DNA of 64,000 nucleotides from Phaseolus vulgaris (Eukaryota; Streptophyta; Magnoliopsida; Fabales; Fabaceae), in contig NC_023751.2 in assembly GCF_000499845.2 (NCBI RefSeq), positions 31,467,475-31,531,474 of the forward strand. The letters run 5' to 3'. The notes under the pieces were generated by a model. It saw only the letters and a list, made by a program, of their open reading frames with translations, was not told the DNA's origin and did not search any database. The position numbers and the translations under genes are program-made. Shown here one piece after another: positions 61,102 to 64,000 of the stretch (its first letter is position 1; each line of letters opens with the position of its first letter).

Positions 61102-61137
<36 letters not shown>
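59811..61137. other. AT-rich spacer
   Basis: No gene. A small patch at 60510-60560 and another at 60895-60935 repeat GTGTC/GATACTGACAC-type words. A (TA)n run lies at 61104-61134, directly before the LTR-like element. Confidence 0.45.
61104..61134. repeat. (TA)n microsatellite
   Basis: TA run of about 15 units next to the left end of the LTR-like block. Confidence 0.95.
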
Positions 61138-61139
<2 letters not shown>

Positions 61140-62798
61140 TAACATCCCTAATTTTACTCATATTTGTTAATATGTTATGCATGTAATATCTAATTAACAG
61201 ATAAACATATATTGTTTTCTCATATTTGTATCTCAAAACAAAAGATATCCCTCTTCATAGGGATTTAATATATACATCAAAAAATTTAAAAAAAAACAAA
61301 AACAAAGCAAAACATTCAATTTACACCTATCTAATCCTTCTGCTGCTGAGGATCTCTATTTCCTGCAATCTCATCTGCTCCCGTGTAAATACACGATCAT
61401 CACAGTTAGAGAAACAACACAACCAAATAACAGGGTAAGCTAGCCATATAAAACAAAATTCTATAAAATTTCACTCTGAAATTACTAAAACATAAATCAT
61501 AAGTCTCATACAAATTCTCAAATCATCAAGTGTCATACAAATTCTATATTCATCTTTCACATGTCAGACTTCCACTGACTCATATAACGTAGACACTTGA
61601 CTCTACTTCCAGAAGACTCGTGTATTGAAATTAGAATCCTGAGACCTGCACCTATCATACTACTCGTTGTGAATCCACACAACCATGCGCATAAACATCT
61701 CAATATCTCATCATCTTGTATGACAGGGTAAATTCATATGACCTAAAAGACCAGATTATATTTCAAACCCCAGACAAAGTCATATGAACCTCCATCGACT
61801 CTCACCAACTGAATAACTTCATCTATGTGATTCCATTATATCAGTAGAGTCAGGATGTCTCATTACGGGCCTGACAGATCAATACACCCTAACAACCATC
61901 TCAACACGGTATTTCTTTTCCTGAAAATATTATGTCTTGATCACACTTTCAAATCATTGCACACTTCATTTATCACATCAATACACCATTCAATCATAAT
62001 ATATAATTTAAACTTTCTAACAATCCAAATATATCCAAAAAGTTATTTAACAATAGTAATCTAAAATAAACTATGCTAAAATAATAAAAATAGCAATATT
62101 CATATATGTATACAAAATTTTGGTTTGAACAAAAATATTTTACGTTGATCGAAATCACACCAGAGAGCACCCAAATTAACAATGTCCCTGCTATAGCTAA
62201 ATTACTCTAATCAACATCAACCACCAATACTCAACAACATTATAATTGTATAACAGCAACCATATATCCAATTTCACCTTCAAATCTTCTAGTCTAGTGT
62301 TTTATTGGAAATTAAGGCTAGCTTCCCTTACCTGAAAATTAGAAGATATACACTAAGAGCTCCAAAACCACCAAGAACCCAAAGGTAACTTAACCTGTAT
62401 CACAGAGTCCTAATAAAAAATCCAACTATATCACTAGGGCCCTGAGCTAACAGAGATTAACCCTGAAGCTAAAAGGGTCACATGCAAGCAAGGACAAAAA
62501 CAACCTAACAAGTTCCAAATTTGACTCAAAGAGAAGAGCAAAAATATTCTGATCGGGCAGTCTTGTAGTACTCACTGCCACGAGTCTGATGGTGGACTCT
62601 GATTGTCGAACCGATGAACGAGGAAGTCAGAATGGTAGAGAGAAGGAAGAGGAAAAGAAAAGAACTTTCTAGAGAGATGGTGGTTCTTTTTAAAATGAAA
62701 CCTGAATAACTAAATTTCTATTTATATGCCCTTTTCATTTAAAAGAGTTATTTAAAATATACCACTTCTACTCTAAAGTAATTTTCTAGATCCTTACA
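61138..62798 (-). mobile_element. Probable solo LTR, 1.66 kb (minus orientation)
   Basis: The block is bounded by TGTAACATCCC on the left and CCTTACA on the right, so read on the minus strand it is TGTAAGGATC...GATGTTACA, a TG..CA repeat with short inverted tips. A TATAAATA lies at 62726-62719, about 70 bp inside its 5' end, followed by a CT-rich leader-like stretch. Flanks are TATTT and TATAT, a 4-of-5 match to a 5-bp target duplication. The base composition is more balanced than its surroundings. There is no coding potential. The absence of an adjoining internal region favours a solo LTR. Confidence 0.5.
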
Positions 62799-63162
62799 TA
62801 TATAATGATATTTTATTTTAATTCTTAATGCATACACATTAAAATTATATTCATAAGTTATCATCTTCTGCCTTTTCGTCCCTTTGTTTACACTTTAACA
62901 TCAAAATCTATCAAATTTAACACAAAACTTAAAATTTATCCATTAATAATATTAGGTATCCCTATAGGAAATTAATAATACATTCTACTTCTGTCCAATA
63001 TTACCAATCTATATATGTGGTGAATATTTTATATAAAAATGAATTATTAGAACTTTTAAATTATAATTTTATATTATCATAATTATTCATATTAAATTTT
63101 GTTAAACTAAACAAGGTAATATTAATAATTTTATACTTTAATATATTTTAAAGAATATATAT

Positions 63163-63595
63163 ATTATAAGAAAATTATTAAATAGTAACTAAATTTAGAG
63201 ATAAAAAATAATTAATCACTATATTGACTAAATTATATACTAATTTAGAGACTAAAAAGTTATTAGTATCTGATATGGTTTCTATTATTAATAAAATATC
63301 ATAAAATGATTTTTAAATTAGTATATAAATTAACTACCAAAGTTTTAAATTTTAATATTTTAGATTCTAAATTAGTCTATAAAAGATTAATAATGACTAA
63401 TTTAGAATATAAGTTGTTTGTAACTAAAACTTTAGTGGCTAACCTACTAATAATAGAAATTATTTTAGAAATAATAGAAATTATTTTAGATATAATAATT
63501 TTTTGTTTTATAAAATGATCTTTAATTTAATCAATATAATAACTAATTATTCTAGTATCTAAAATTTATTTTTATTTAATAATTTTTTTATAATA
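63163..63595. mobile_element. Degenerate CACTA-family miniature element
   Basis: Family interior in both orientations (TAACTAAATTTAGAGATAAA on the left, TAGTATCTAAAATTTATTTT on the right, AACTACCAAAGTTTTAAATT centrally). The tips read ATTATAAGAAAATTATTAAA and TTTAATAATTTTTTTATAAT, mutated from CACTACAAGAAAATCAT. This copy is old. Confidence 0.6.
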
Positions 63596-64000
63596 TTACG
63601 TCCATTTTATTTTACAACATTGAATAATTTTGTATTGATATAAGTTTTCATATGTTAAATGAAATAAACTTTTAATTTAATTGTAAGTTTAAAAAGCATG
63701 ATTCAATAAAAAGATATTCAACTATATAATATTGATAAAATTTATAATTGTTATTGGATTTATTTCCTTTAATTTTTATCTATCTATATTTTGACCTATC
63801 TATGTATTTTAATTCATGTATCATGATGTCAAAAAATTTGAATGAAATAAATAAAAATTTATTTTTGTCTATATGTATAGTTTTCTTTCTATAAATAAAA
63901 AATAATTATTTTTTATATTATTTTATAACTTTTATTATTCTTATTATTATATCATTATTATTATTAATATTTTTATTTAATATATAATAATATAAAATAA
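63596..64000. other. AT-rich window end
   Basis: Extremely AT-rich; nothing recognisable. Confidence 0.5.

Overview
The window is plant nuclear DNA, most probably from a legume of the Phaseoleae (Vigna/Phaseolus/soybean group). The genes have several GT..AG introns and the spacers are very AT-rich. A pair of AKR4-type aldo-keto reductases resembles the legume chalcone-reductase/deoxychalcone-synthase group. The repeats (CACTA-type miniature elements starting CACTACAAGAAAATC, copia elements with AAACAATCGGTTGTTT motifs, palindromic GGATTAYGTAATCC repeats) also look legume-like. The assignment is from memory, not from a search.

Layout. 232-2731 (+): 3' part of eIF(iso)4G, ending at its natural stop. 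2732-8949: AT-rich spacer with CACTA miniature elements. 9040-12598 (+) and 21968-24304 (+): two intact four-exon aldo-keto reductases (313 and 315 aa) with matching splice phases and near-identical core promoters. Between them lie a decayed copia pol fragment and a ~60-bp minisatellite split by a CACTA miniature element. 28284-28610 (+): complete three-exon ribosomal protein eL39 gene (51 aa). 31384-32095: LTR-like, relatively GC-rich segment. 33545-37772 (+): twelve-exon plasma-membrane H+-ATPase whose frame stops at 855 aa, before the C-terminal autoinhibitory domain. Decayed pieces of that domain remain at 38692-38853 and 39450-39535. 41815-49072 (-): LTR retrotransposon with a broken gag and no recognisable pol, carrying an intact 410-codon plant-specific ORF with its own TATA-like box. 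Its right LTR holds a separate 1.3-kb insertion. 51108-58850 (-): nine-exon FAD-dependent (DAO-fold) oxidoreductase of 452 aa. Its 5-kb intron 7 hosts a degenerate copia element, which in turn hosts a Tourist-like MITE with TAA target duplications. 58851-64000: AT-rich spacer with degenerate telomere-like motifs, a likely 1.66-kb solo LTR and another CACTA-type remnant.

How the genes relate. The genes are independent; no operon or biosynthetic cluster is evident beyond the AKR tandem pair. eIF(iso)4G and eL39 are translation housekeeping genes, the H+-ATPase energises the plasma membrane, and the FAD oxidoreductase has an N-terminus that may be a plastid transit peptide. The points most worth following are the H+-ATPase that has lost its regulatory tail while its pump core stayed intact, and the gag-only retrotransposon with an intact cargo ORF. 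No tRNA, rRNA or CRISPR array was recognised. Exon limits come from reading splice signals and protein conservation by eye.
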